Of a stretch of DNA of 64,000 bases, positions 1-11,300 are shown piece by piece; within the stretch, counting starts at the first letter, position 1; every line of letters starts with the position of its first letter. Location: contig OZ024783.1 in NCBI GenBank assembly GCA_964017065.1, forward strand, positions 11,498,885 through 11,562,884, read 5' to 3'. The stretch is from Haliclona indistincta. Its lineage: Eukaryota > Porifera > Demospongiae > Haplosclerida > Chalinidae. A program made the translations under genes and the position numbers. The notes beneath the pieces are model-generated. The model worked only from the letters and a program-made list of their open reading frames with translations, did not search any database and was not told where the DNA came from.

Positions 1-3000
1 TTCTGTTAATGTGCTAGGAACAAACCCCTTCTGTCCATTTTTCCAGCAATCGATGTATATCTCTGTTACAATAGCACAGTGGAGAGGATTATACATGACA
101 GATAATATAAAGGAATTGTTAGAAACATAGCAACGAAAGTCCTCTAACAATTGTGGATCATCTCCACATGCTGAAGTGATGTACGACTGAATGTCAGCTT
201 CAGTAAAACCAGCAATTTTTATGTACTGTTGTAAGCGTTGCTTAAATTGTGGAGGTAGGTTATAAGTAGCAGTTGGTCGACTAGTAACCACAACTGTAGC
301 CTTGCTAAGAAGCTTATTTGTAAGAATTTTATGAATGACTGAAAACTGTTCGCGTTGGAATTCTGAAATTTCATCATATCCATCAAGAAATATGAGCAGT
401 CCCTTTCCTTCTCTTTCCTTTAAGTCTCGTTCAATGGCTTGCCTGGTGTCGTCATTTGGGTGATAGAACAGGTCATAAAGATTACTGGCCTTTCGTGTGT
501 CTTCATCTCTTAATTCAACAATCACCATTAGGTCCCACTCATGGTGTAACTTGCCTTCTCTCCATAACCTGCACAGCTGCCAACATAATGTTGATTTCCC
601 TATTCCTGGGTCTCCTTCTATGAGGACAAAACGTGCTGCTGTCCTTCCACCATCTAATAATCCTATTTCTTCTATTTTCATAGATTTTTCTTTTTGAAGT
701 AGTTCGTCTACATTTCCATGGAACAAGAGCTCTTGTTGTTGAATAAATACCTTGCTGCTTTGATTCTTGTTGTCTCTGTGGACCAGCACTAAATTGATTG
801 GGTATTTGGGATGGTAATCAGAAAAAACTGGTGATGAAGAAAGAGGAAAGGGATCGGTGTAGTAATCCTCTTTAAGATATCTCCGGTATTCCACAAGAGA
901 TTTGGAAAGTGACGATGAAGAGAAGAACACTAAAATTATTGCAAAGGAAATGCCAAGCAAGGACACAAACACAAGTAAATGAACGCTTGGAATCGATGAC
1001 GCAACTCTATCGTTTCTGGATACATCTTTGTTTGGATGAGAAGAAACTGACGTGAGGAATAAAATAATTAATGACACTAGTGAACACTACACAGACTAAT
1101 ACTTTTTAGTGTTGTATACCTATACAGTATTTTGCCTATACAGTACTATACCAATAATTACAGGCACACAATATCGCCGATATTGAACCGAAACAGATAT
1201 TACTTTTGCGTATGTGCAAAACCAAAAATGTGATCAAAATGGCTACAGGAGTCCCATTTGGAGGCACTTTGCATCGATTCTGTTATCACTGATGAAAAGA
1301 GAAACAGGGTTGTAGCTGAAAAAGTGGAAATGCTACTGTTTTGGAAGAAGAACATGCAGTTACTTAATTTTGATTTATGAATTTTTAAAATAAAATTTGG
1401 CCAAATAATTATAGTTGCTTTAATATTTCAATAACACCAAGAGAAGTTTGTGTACTGTTGGTAAAATTCAATTAAGGTAGTTTTGACAAACGGTGATCAT
1501 AGCGATCGTATTTACTCAACTAACAGCTAAGCATAAGAAATGCCGAGCAAGATCATGAACATTACCTTTAGGCCTGCGCTGATTATGCCAGAATAATTTT
1601 GAGAATAATAGGCAATGAAAAGAATTTGAGAATATTCTGGAATAATTGGTCGAATTTTGTTACGTCAAGCGAATCACTATAGCTATGGCAGCTAAAACTG
1701 TCTCATTAGAAGCAGCATGAGCAGCAATAGAAGAGTCGATCATGAGAGCGAATGGTGACGCCGATTACGAACTGTCTCTGAGTGATAGCGAAGAGGAAGC
1801 CATTACAAACGATGAATCGTCAGACGATCAAACAGGATCACAGAATCATGTTGCTGCTATACCCGCAATGCAACGCCAGCAGCACCTAGTATTCTTACCG
1901 TGCTACGTCGTCCAAGGCCTTCTGAACTTTCAAGAAAACAGAAGGCAATCGATCGCAATCCGCCTCCCAAGGGAAAGAAGCGGCCATAGGCTTAAGCTTT
2001 AAAAAGGCAACGAAGTGATGACAGGGCTGAAAATCCTTTAGTAAATATTGCCTGAAGGACATCGTTTGTATCGCTATTTAAATATTAATTTTTTTACTTA
2101 ATCTTCCATTTATGATTATACCACTGAACAAAGTTGTCAGAGCTTAGAGAAGAATTTCCAAATAATTTATTATGCTATTCTTAGAGAATGAGATTTCTTC
2201 TCAGTATTCGAGCTTACAGTTTTTTAATGACAATTCATCATCTGTTCCAAAATAGAGTGAAACAGCTCAAAATGCCTTTTCTTCTTGCCTTCTTCTGGTG
2301 CTGCAGAAAGTGTTTCTGTTTTGAATAACTCATTTAGGATGAGGCAGCTATCAACACTTGAATATTATGTTGAAGCCTCTGTTACGCTACAGTAACGAAT
2401 CGAACAGAATTAATGATTAGCTAGTTCTTATTCACTTCACATGAATTTTGTAATTGGGTTTCAATCACATTTTTTGAAAACATAGGAATAATCTGAGAAT
2501 AATCGGTCAATCTCATGGGAATAATAGGACTAAAAATTGAGAAATTCTAAAAAGAATAATAGGAAAAAATAAAAGAATAATCAGCTCAGGCCTAATTACC
2601 TTCCTCAATAAAACTCTGTCTGTGGTCTTCAGAATAGACCCAAACTTGGATATATGACTATTAGCGACCAGATAAATACCGTAACATAGATTTAAAAAAA
2701 ATAAACACCCTCTTAGTAGGAAAACCACGAGGTAAGCAGCTCATAATTGCACTTTCAAGCACAATACATGGAAAAGCTCTATGTTACTGCCTTCGCCTTG
2801 TTGAAGTACGTATTACTGCCTGAGTGAACGAAAGTTTTATTAGCCTAATCGTTGTATCTAGCTGCGCCCATCACGTTTCCGTCTGGCACTTTCAGCGCTC
2901 ATAATTTGCAAAGTGTACAGCCTACACCAGTCTCATAACATAGGTCTTTGGTTTCTTGGAATATCAGCAGTAGTTTCTGAGATACAGTCCCCTACAGTCC

Positions 3001-3924
3001 CCTAAATTGATCCCAAATAAATATTTATCACTATACTTAGAGGCCGGAGTTCACATGAAAGCCTAGAATACACTACCACTACAAAAATTAGCTTTGAAAG
3101 CACAGTGTTTTGCCAGCAAAAGTAGCTATAGCTATCATTCAAGAAGAAAGATTGGCCCCCGCTCGTAGAACCTGCAGAACCGAGTCCCGGTGCCCCTGAA
3201 TCAGGAGGGCAGACTACCCATTGCAATTACGATTATGTAATTGTTGATTACAATTAACTATACAACATCACTCATGGAATTATCATTGCCGATCGGCAAT
3301 GATATGTAGGGATGACCTCGAACTAAGATGGCGGCTACTCATGTGTGAAAATGAGTTTTCGCACATATCTCTACTGTTATACATTTCTACTGCATTTTAA
3401 CTATCTATGTATACAATGCTCTTGCTACATGCGCATACCTTCATAATTAGCAATATGATCAGCAAGTGCACCTAGCTCTGACAGTCTGAGACACTCTATC
3501 AGGTGCAGATATGTACGAGGAGCTTCACTACCAGCCAGCCACTTCTCAATGATAGCATGCACAACATCTTCAACATCATCTTTGTGATTTTTTCCGATCA
3601 CACGAACCTCTTTTCCATCCTCATCTCGTAGAAGATGCATACCAAATTTGATGTAGCCTTGAGCAGCAATCTCCTGAATAATTTTAAGAGGCTTGCCATT
3701 GACTCTCATTTCCTCAAGGTATAGTAGCGTAGGTGTACTGTCTGTATCAATACACAAACACAGATCATAGCTTGCTGTCGCGACGAGCCCCTCCCTGGCC
3801 CACCCTGAAACCTACCTAGGTCTAGAGCAGGACCCGGGTTGAGTTCTACGTCTCCGGACAGCAAGAGTAGTCGTTGTGTCAATGGACAGATCATCGCGTT
3901 TGCTCGAGATCCGAGCCGGGTCAT
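1..3924 (-). CDS. NLR gene copy 1 (2A leader, Death domain, TM, NACHT), 3' part outside window
   Basis: Three exons are visible: 3924-3816 (2A leader), 3775-3439 (Death domain) and 1046 to beyond position 1 (TM plus NACHT). Splice phases 1/1 match, with a 40-base first intron. The leader is 32 residues from the first in-frame ATG and ends DVELNPGP. The second exon carries a Death-fold sequence with a KWL core and an LIECLRLSELGALADHI helix. The third exon begins with a proline-containing linker and one hydrophobic segment (LLVFVSLLG onward). It then has Walker A (EGDPGIGKST), Walker B (LLIFLDGYDEIS) and a TSRPTATY sensor-like strand. It is close to copy 2 (8343-14413) throughout, with a 3-base in-frame deletion in the Death domain. 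No break is seen in the visible part. NLRs are cytosolic nucleotide-binding sensors; the ligand is unknown. The carboxyl exons lie left of the window. Confidence 0.8.
1047..3438. other. Intron of NLR copy 1 with transposon debris
   Basis: This 2.4-kb intron separates the Death-domain exon from the NACHT exon. Around 1742-1984 (+) is a short acidic reading frame (SLSDSEEE, ESSDDQTGS), followed in another frame by ELSRKQKAIDRNPPPKGKKR. That composition resembles the start of transposase-type proteins, but no catalytic domain follows. The part around 3050-3230 is similar to 12235-12420 in the intron of NLR copy 2, so the intron was duplicated with the gene. Nothing else is recognised. Confidence 0.3.
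3829..3924 (-). other. 2A ribosome-skipping / signal-like leader of NLR copy 1
   Basis: The 32-codon leader starts at ATG 3924-3922. It has a hydrophobic LLLLSG stretch directly followed by D-V-E-L-N-P-G-P; the last proline codon is 3829-3831. This matches the canonical 2A motif D(V/I)ExNPG|P, at which the ribosome fails to form the Gly-Pro bond. In sea urchin NLR proteins such N-terminal 2A sequences are known to serve both as recoding signal and as exocytic signal peptide. Activity here is inferred. Confidence 0.75.
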
Positions 3925-4676
3925 TGTTGACTTTTGGTGCCGCTCGGGTGTAGCCTCGTCCCCAGGCCCCGCCTCCCAAAGCTGAGGAGAGGGCCTGGTA
4001 CACACTGTGTGCGCATGCGTCTATTATTCATGGGAATTTAATTGCGATGACGTCGTTAGATGGTAATTATTTATGTGTCGTATATAATAATTTTGCCTAC
4101 AGGCGATATTATTGCAGCTTTCACTCCCTTTTGCCGTAAGCCATCCACCTGGTCAACCATAAGAGACACCAACTGAGAGACAACTACTACTAGGCTGTCA
4201 GTACGACTGTACTTGTGGTTGAAAACGAATGGTAAAACTTGACAGCACAATATCTCCACACGAAAACATCACAGCCTTCATATACATGGCTAACTGTTCT
4301 GGCTTTGGTTTCAAATGTGAACATCCGATGCACTGGAGTGCATACAACATAGTAGCCTCGAAATCTGCTCTACTAACTTCCGCCATGATCTGTGACGTAA
4401 AGTGTAGCAATAATGAACGGAAAATATCCGGTGATTTCTGGAATTCCGTGAATTCCGGCGCATGCGCTGACAGTCTGTACCAGGCCCTCTCCTCAGCTTT
4501 GGGAGGCGGGGCCTGGGGACGAGGCTACGCTCGGGTGCTGCAGTTGGAATGTAGTCAGGAATGGGCGTATCGTATTTTTGTCCGCCACTCCGCCTACCAC
4601 GTACGCACGTGATCGTTGCGTGGTTACGACGCACATGGCAGTTCCACTCTCTAAGCTGGTGCACGGTACAGTAACA
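3925..4676. promoter_or_regulatory. Divergent intergenic region between NLR 1 and membrane gene 1
   Basis: The NLR start (minus) and the membrane-protein start (plus) face away from each other across 752 bases, so this must hold both promoters. Two inverted copies of a 60-70 base hairpin repeat sit near its ends (about 3946-4016 and 4465-4534). Each has a TGTGTACCAGGC-like end and a GAGGCTA end. The same arrangement lies between the copy 2 genes, with a different hairpin core. No TATA box or known factor site can be assigned with confidence. Confidence 0.5.
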
Positions 4677-6638
4677 ATGAAAGCAATTTTGTGGATGACT
4701 GCAGTGCTGTCTATACTGTTAGGAAATATCTGTCACGGAGAAAATAAGATAGAAGCTGACAATGATGTTTTGATAAAAATTGTGAGCTAGGAGATAGACT
4801 GCTAGACTGACTGAGCCAGCTTGTTTACCGTATTGTTTTTATAGACTTCTGGTCATGATGCAGTAGTGAAGTTTGCAACAGCAATCAATTTCTGTAAGTA
4901 AACTGTATTATAGTACAACTACAAATGACACTGACAAAATGGCATGCAGATATAGAATTCCGCAATGAAGGATTCAATCCCTACAAGATGACAGCTATAC
5001 CTACACAATGCTGTTTGGAGATTGAGATGAATGATACTGACTGTAGTGTGAGTGAACTAGCTACCCTAGACTGACTCACTGCGGATACATGTAGTATTCA
5101 AACTATTGGTTGAGTCCTTAGTAAAGAAAACTTTGTAAAATCAACTCACGGTTTTCTTGTTAGGTCATGGAGCTGGGAAGACCAGGTTCTGTTAGTCTTG
5201 CTACTGAAGGTGAAAATTCCACGGCTCGAATTAACTTCCTATTTAGAAATTTGGTAATTGTAGCACTGAACTAGATTTGGTATAATTATTAGAGCTGATG
5301 ATGTGTGTCTTCTCTTCTCCTGTAGTATGCTAGGTACAGGATTGGTAACTGCTCATTTGAAATTATTGCAGAGGGCTCTACTACAAAAGAATGGCAGCAC
5401 ACAATCAAATTCAACACATATCCTGTTTCAAATGGTTTGTTCTGATTTTTTAACTCTCCAGTAAGTGGTGTAATAAATGAATTTTATTAATTTTTATATG
5501 CAGGCACAACTGTTGCTGATAACTGTACTGGGGTTGATCAGGTAAGGTCGAGCCAAAGCACCAAACATGAGGCATGTCAAAGCATGTTTATTTTGCTAAT
5601 GCACTGTAGGATCCTGATCGTGACTGTTCTCCAGTGGATTGTGCTATCAAGTACAAGGGCAAGAGGAGCTTCTACAGAAACAGCACTGGCAAGTGTGAAC
5701 CTGTGGAACGATGCAATACTAGATCATCAAAAGACGGCATCACTGTTACTGGGGTACGACAAGTAGACTATACCCACTATACATGTGCATTGAAACTGAT
5801 GGTGTATGATAAATTGTCACGTTTTCGTGGGTGCTATGCGATTTTTCTTCAAGTACTGCACAAGTGTTAAATTTTGACAATAAGGAAAATTTTCATGATT
5901 AAAATTCTACATACTATATTTAAGTCTACTATCTGTTTCCTCCAGATGTTAGGAATTTGTGTGTTTTTCTCTCCAGTACTATGATTGGGATGAGAATGTG
6001 TGTGTTCACTATGACTGGATCATGAATGAGAACTACTTTAAACAAGTCGAGTCTGATACTGAGATTCCTGAATCAGTCCCTGCTCTACGTAATTCAAAGT
6101 ACTACCCAGACCTGGAGCCAAACCTGGTCAAAGAGTTGATGGTGAGACAGAGTGTGTGACTGTATGAGGGAGTGAAGAGACTGTATGAGGCAATACCAAA
6201 ATCTTCTTTTGTAGAAATCAGGCGAGTATGAACTCATGTGTAACCACGGTCATCAAGATGGTATTCATTGCATTTGTGATGAGGGATGGATCTCGAGTGG
6301 TCTGCACAGAGACAATCCACTCAAGTTCAACTGGTGTGATTCCAGAGTGAGCGACCCCTACAACAATTCAGGGGCTCCGAAAAAACTCAGTAAAGGACTG
6401 GAGGTGTTTTTAATAGTTGTATCCATCCTCAATACACATAGTACAGCTGTATTGTAGCACCATGTTCTATGTGATCTGTCTCCTTAACTTTGTTAAGATT
6501 CTTTCTATAGTCAACTTTGCCCTGTTGGTTTCATGGCTGTACGTTCTAACCAAGCTGGTCTGTCCTAAGATGTTCAACAAGTCTACAGTGTGGTGCAGAG
6601 TGATGAGTTACTACTGCTATAGCTGGTGCAAAAAGTAA
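4677..6638 (+). CDS. Signal-peptide, cysteine-rich, EGF-like membrane protein, copy 1
   Basis: Exon 1 (4677-4781) encodes a signal peptide (MKAILWMTAVLSILLG). I could join further exons near 4846, 4951, 5165, 5326, 5505, 5611, 5977 and 6214, in compatible phases with good GT-AG sites. The ectodomain has many cysteines, N-glycosylation sites and a C-terminal EGF-like exon (CNHGHQDGIHCICDEGW). After a short intron (donor near 6391, acceptor near 6430) comes a hydrophobic segment (FYVICLLNF through LLVSWLYVL). A short Cys/Lys-rich tail ends at TAA 6636-6638. I do not recognise the whole family. It is a likely type I surface protein, head to head with the NLR gene and duplicated with it. The last small intron is the least certain part. 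Confidence 0.7.
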
Positions 6639-6856
6639 TAGAGCAACTTGTAATGCATAATCGTATAGTCTTAATAGTATTGACTGTATCAGATAATTCA
6701 GAAGTATAATTTGAGTGTATACATGTACTTTGTATAAGTGATCAGTTCAATATTGTTGTACAAGTGATCCAGTTCGCCAATTACATTGCCGTGAGCCATA
6801 CGATCCATTCTAAAAACCGTTGAATCTACAAAGTGACAATGATAAGATAATAAGAT

Positions 6857-7803
6857 TCATGTGAGAATGATATTCATTGCACACCTCTTTGACATAGACT
6901 CTTTGAGTTCCTTAGCTTCTTTGAAAAACATTCGTCTGCATTTTTCTTTATGGATTGCTGCCTCTTTTGCTTCTTTGTTCTTTTGATGCAACCATCTAGC
7001 ACAGTGAAAAACAATGATCACTTCGGATTATTATGTGCAAGATCGACTAACTTTTTGTATGCGGCACTCGCAATCTCTGAATCAACCCTTCTGGCAACTT
7101 GCTCAACCTCTTCTGTCTTCTTTCTTCCAACTTCTTCCTCTTGCTTTCTCTGAACTCTTTTCTGACTCAACCACGTTTCAAACGACTCATCTATTCTCTT
7201 CTTCTCCTCTTCTTCATTGATCACAGGCAACTTCTTTTCTTTACTTCTACTCAATGCTATCAGTTGACTGTGTTTCATTGCCAACCAAGCCTTGTAAGCT
7301 TGTTCATTTTCTTCCTTCTTTCGTCCAATTCCTTCTTCACTCTTTTTCTCTTTCAATTTTTCTTGTTTGAATCGTTGAGAAATCTCTTTGTTTTTCTTTG
7401 ACAACCACGCCTGGAAAGCTTGCTCATTTAGTTTCTTTTTCTCCTGCTCTTCGGCAGATGTCAACTACTTTTCCGGTGGTCTTGTTGCTGGAGCTGAGGT
7501 TGTACGAGGCACGTTTGTACTGGGTTTAGTGTTAGATTTTTCTGTCTATTTGATGCAACGACCACTGATTTCGAAGCAAGTGAATTCGGTTCATTTGACG
7601 GCTGTGATGCTTTTGGGATAGAAGGTGAAGAAGGAGCAAGAACAGAGGTACTAGGAGGAGTAGATCAGGCTGTATCATCCTGTGTGATTGATCTGTTATC
7701 GTTTTCACCTTTAGTAGATTGATCGGTTCATTCGGTTGTAGGTGATGGGACGGTGGGTCATCTGAATTATTGTCTTTCTTGTCGACACTGGCATCTATTT
7801 TAG
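6857..7803 (-). pseudogene. Broken copy of the coiled-coil gene at 22842-24099
   Basis: The sequence is clearly homologous to the intact gene in unit 2, including the AFQAWLSKKNKE, AYKAWLAMKHSQ and FETWLSQKR repeats and the terminal exon. Several disablements are visible. A Lys codon became TAG just before the TSAEEQEK segment (about 7467-7469). One T is missing in a T-run near 7537, shifting the frame. An internal segment of roughly 200 bases near 7720-7750 is lost. The first-exon start region has no counterpart. A 148-codon open frame survives at 7018-7464, but it is probably not a functional gene. Confidence 0.8.
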
Positions 7804-8342
7804 CATTGTCATTCATATTGCAGAGTGTTTTTTCATGAAATGCTGTATTCCAAACATTTTGGTAGTTATTGAGCACAACATGTATGTGTATGTAGCTGCT
7901 GACAGTGCTATTATAGTAGATGTATTGTTTTCCTAATGTAGATTATACAGAAAATGTCCTTCAAAACTCTAATAGATGTTTACCTGAAACATCGTTAATG
8001 ATGATGTTTCAGGTAAAATTCCTGCTAATATTTAATTTTTAATCTCTCTTTTGTTCTACATAATATCTATCGGGACTGGGTAACTGTTTTAATTAATTAC
8101 TAGAATAATAACTATGACGAAAATAACAAAAGAGTAAGCAAATAAACCATGGCAAAGTATACAGAAATAAAAAGAAAAATAAAACAACAAAAACCAACAA
8201 CATAAGTACACACACACAGAATAATTTTGTTGGTGCACATGTACTGTACATGTAAGAAGGCTTTACACAAGTAAAAAACATTATATCTATGGTATTACAA
8301 ATGATTTTGTAGTGCATATTGTAAAATAATTATACGCAAACA
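7804..8342. other. Intergenic, AT-rich junction between duplication units
   Basis: No convincing gene is visible. A short perfect inverted repeat (TTTACCTGAAACATC and its reverse) lies at about 7978-8016. The stretch separates the broken coiled-coil copy of unit 1 from the 3' end of NLR copy 2 and probably contains the duplication breakpoint. Confidence 0.5.
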
Positions 8343-11300
8343 TCAAAAATATTCATCATGATCATAATAGGTATTTTCGTCACAGCCAAAAGTAAGTCTG
8401 TGTTCAAGATTTGAAAAGACCTGTGAGCATTTCCTATGATCAAGAAATCTCACATAGAGTTTGCTCACACGACTGTGTGCCATTGCATCAAATAATATTT
8501 TAGCAACATTGGTATCACAGTCAAATCCATGGTCGACTAGTACTATACAATGTCCTACTGAAACTTCATCCAAAGTTGTAGTCTGAGTCAACAACCTTGC
8601 CAGTGACTTAGCCTTTTCAATAGAAAGATAACAATCATAATTCAGTTGTTTAAGTTGACTACTTGCTATGGCTGCATTGAGTTCATCAAATGCACTGTCA
8701 GAGATGTTATGCATTTGAAAAGATAGCTGTTCAAGACCATAATTGAGCAACTTAGTAATTCTTTCCAGACAAAGATCAGTGAAGAAATGATGATATGATG
8801 GCTCTATTATAAGTACCTTTAGCTTTTTTCCAGAGAATTTGCTGAGTGATTGGCACATGTAGTTGCTATAAAGATTAGAAGCAGTAATACAGTCAATAAG
8901 ATAAAAGTTTACCGGCTATAAATAAACTAGTGCAATAATTATTACGCTCTTAATGTACAAGACGCACATTAGTCAGCAAAATTTTAATTGTACACATTTT
9001 TTTGCATTTAGCGCAACAAAACACTCGCCCTGACATAAATTTAATTTTATGTCTGGTACCAGACTTCATGCACATATCGCAGGCAAGTACGAATAGTATT
9101 GTGAAGCTGTTTACATTCACGATTGTTTGCAGGAGGCCATAACGGGGTCCTGTTGTTTGGCAGAACAACAACTGTCTTGTAAAATTTCTGTATCATAGCA
9201 TTCTGACTGAGACTATTTATTCCAGTCAAGCCAAGAAAACAGTCATCTGCATAGTCTGTCTACAATTACTTAGTCCAACAAAAAGGCTCATAACTCCAGC
9301 CGATAAAAATCAGCTCATCACAGCAGCTAAGATTATTACAATAGTGCAGTACGTTGTCCATACATTAGGTGGTAGCAGCAGCAAGAATAAAGCTAATTTT
9401 AGTACTCAAGCTTGCCTTTTAGCTGGAATGTGTTCTTTACTACGATTTTCAGCCACTGAAATGAGCTGACTTTTAAATAATGCAAATCTGATCTTGATGC
9501 ACTAAAAACTCCCGAGTTATGATCCTTGAAGTGAACATGGACAGACAGTGTTACAACAGCGTCAGTTCTAATTTGGTTAAGCTTATGAGCAAACTTTTCT
9601 AACATGTACAGCATCTTCCCTCTAAATTTTTTTCTGAATGAAACACTGAGTGTCCACTAAAATACTGATTGCACTGGATACACCATGCATGACTGGTAGG
9701 TATGTGATAACTAAAACCTGAGGGTACTATTATTGAGAAAATTTAATAGATGATACTTACTTGTCCTTTTCTACAATGTGGAGTTTATTCAACTGATTTA
9801 AGTTGGAAAGCAGCACACCAAGGGAAGAATGAATCCTAATAGATACAAGTGATTTTGGTAGTTTAATTTTTTCCAACACAGCTCCATGATGTGGTTCAAT
9901 CTCGAAGTAAGGTAAAGACAAGGTCTTTAGATTTGGAAAGCTGCTAGAATTAACCAACTTTAATGTATTATCATATTTGAAAGACTGCTCAATGGGCAGT
10001 TGTGATGGAAATGAAAGTGTAGATACAGACTTTGTAAAGGGAAAGAAATGAATGAAGAAGACGTCTAAATGACGACAAGTACGATAGCAAAGCAAATCAG
10101 AACATGTCATACGATAACATTGTAATGCAAAAGACAAATTAAATGATGGACCAGTTGTCTCATCCCAGTTTGTAGTTCCAATGTAATTGTGCAAATTATC
10201 AGCCAATATTAGCAAAGAATGAATAATAGTAGATACATGTTCAAATCTCCATGTGGTAGTATTTCCACTGTTAACAATACTGTAGGCTAAAGCATAAACT
10301 TCCACTGATGAAGATAGAAAGAAATCTATCAATAAAGTTTTATTAGTAAACACTTCAGATACTAGTCGAGGAGATTGAGCTTCAAGAAGCAACTGATATA
10401 TTGAAACATCACAATAATTTTTAGACAACATACGCTCAAATGGAAATGACTTGAGCTTTGTGAGACCAGCCATAAACAACACAACAGGCCAGCTACCTGT
10501 ATTGTCATATCTTTCTTGATCATAGGCAGACTGTATTGTAAATGGTTCCATTAAGTCAGTTGGTTGTTGATCAGGATGTTTGTACCAGTATAGAGCTGCT
10601 AAATATTCTTGTAGGGTGAGGTGTAGAAACATGTAGGATGCTAAATCACTTTCTTGAACTTTTCTCAACTTTTTGACTGGTACCATTAAACCAAGCATTT
10701 TATCTGGAGCTTCAGTAAATACATATTGACCCCTTTTCAGTCCATTCGCAGCAAACTCAGCTATTATCATTAATTGACTTTTCACATCTTCAGGAAGCGT
10801 TTCCTTATCAGAAAATTTTGCAGGCATATTATGTCTCAAAAGATTGAAGACAAGAGATTGGTACAGTTCTGTTAATGTACTAGGAACAAACCCCTTGCGT
10901 CCATTTTTCCAGCAATCAATGTATATCTCTGTTACAATAGCACAGTGGAGAGGATTATACATGACAGATAGTATAAAGGAATTGTTAGAAACATAGGAAC
11001 GAAAGTTCTCTGACAATTGTTGATCATCTTCACATGCTGAAGTGATGTATGACTGAATGTTAGCTTTAGTAAAACCAGCAATTTTTATGTACTGTTGTAA
11101 GCGTTGCATGAATTGTGGAGGTAGGTTATAAGTAGCAGTTGGCCGGGTAGTAACCACAACTGTAGCCTTGCTAAGAAGCTTATTTGTAAGAATTTTATGA
11201 ATAACTGAAAACTCTTTGCGTTGGAATTTTGAAATTTCATCATATCCATCGAGAAATACGAGTAGTCCCTTTCCCTCCCTTTCTTTTATGTCTCGTTCAA

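Noticed and set aside
9761..9763. Apparent stop codon ending the 700-codon NACHT frame
   Set aside because: The TAA is part of the donor GTAAGTA; splicing to 9621 and then 8865 keeps the frame in phase.
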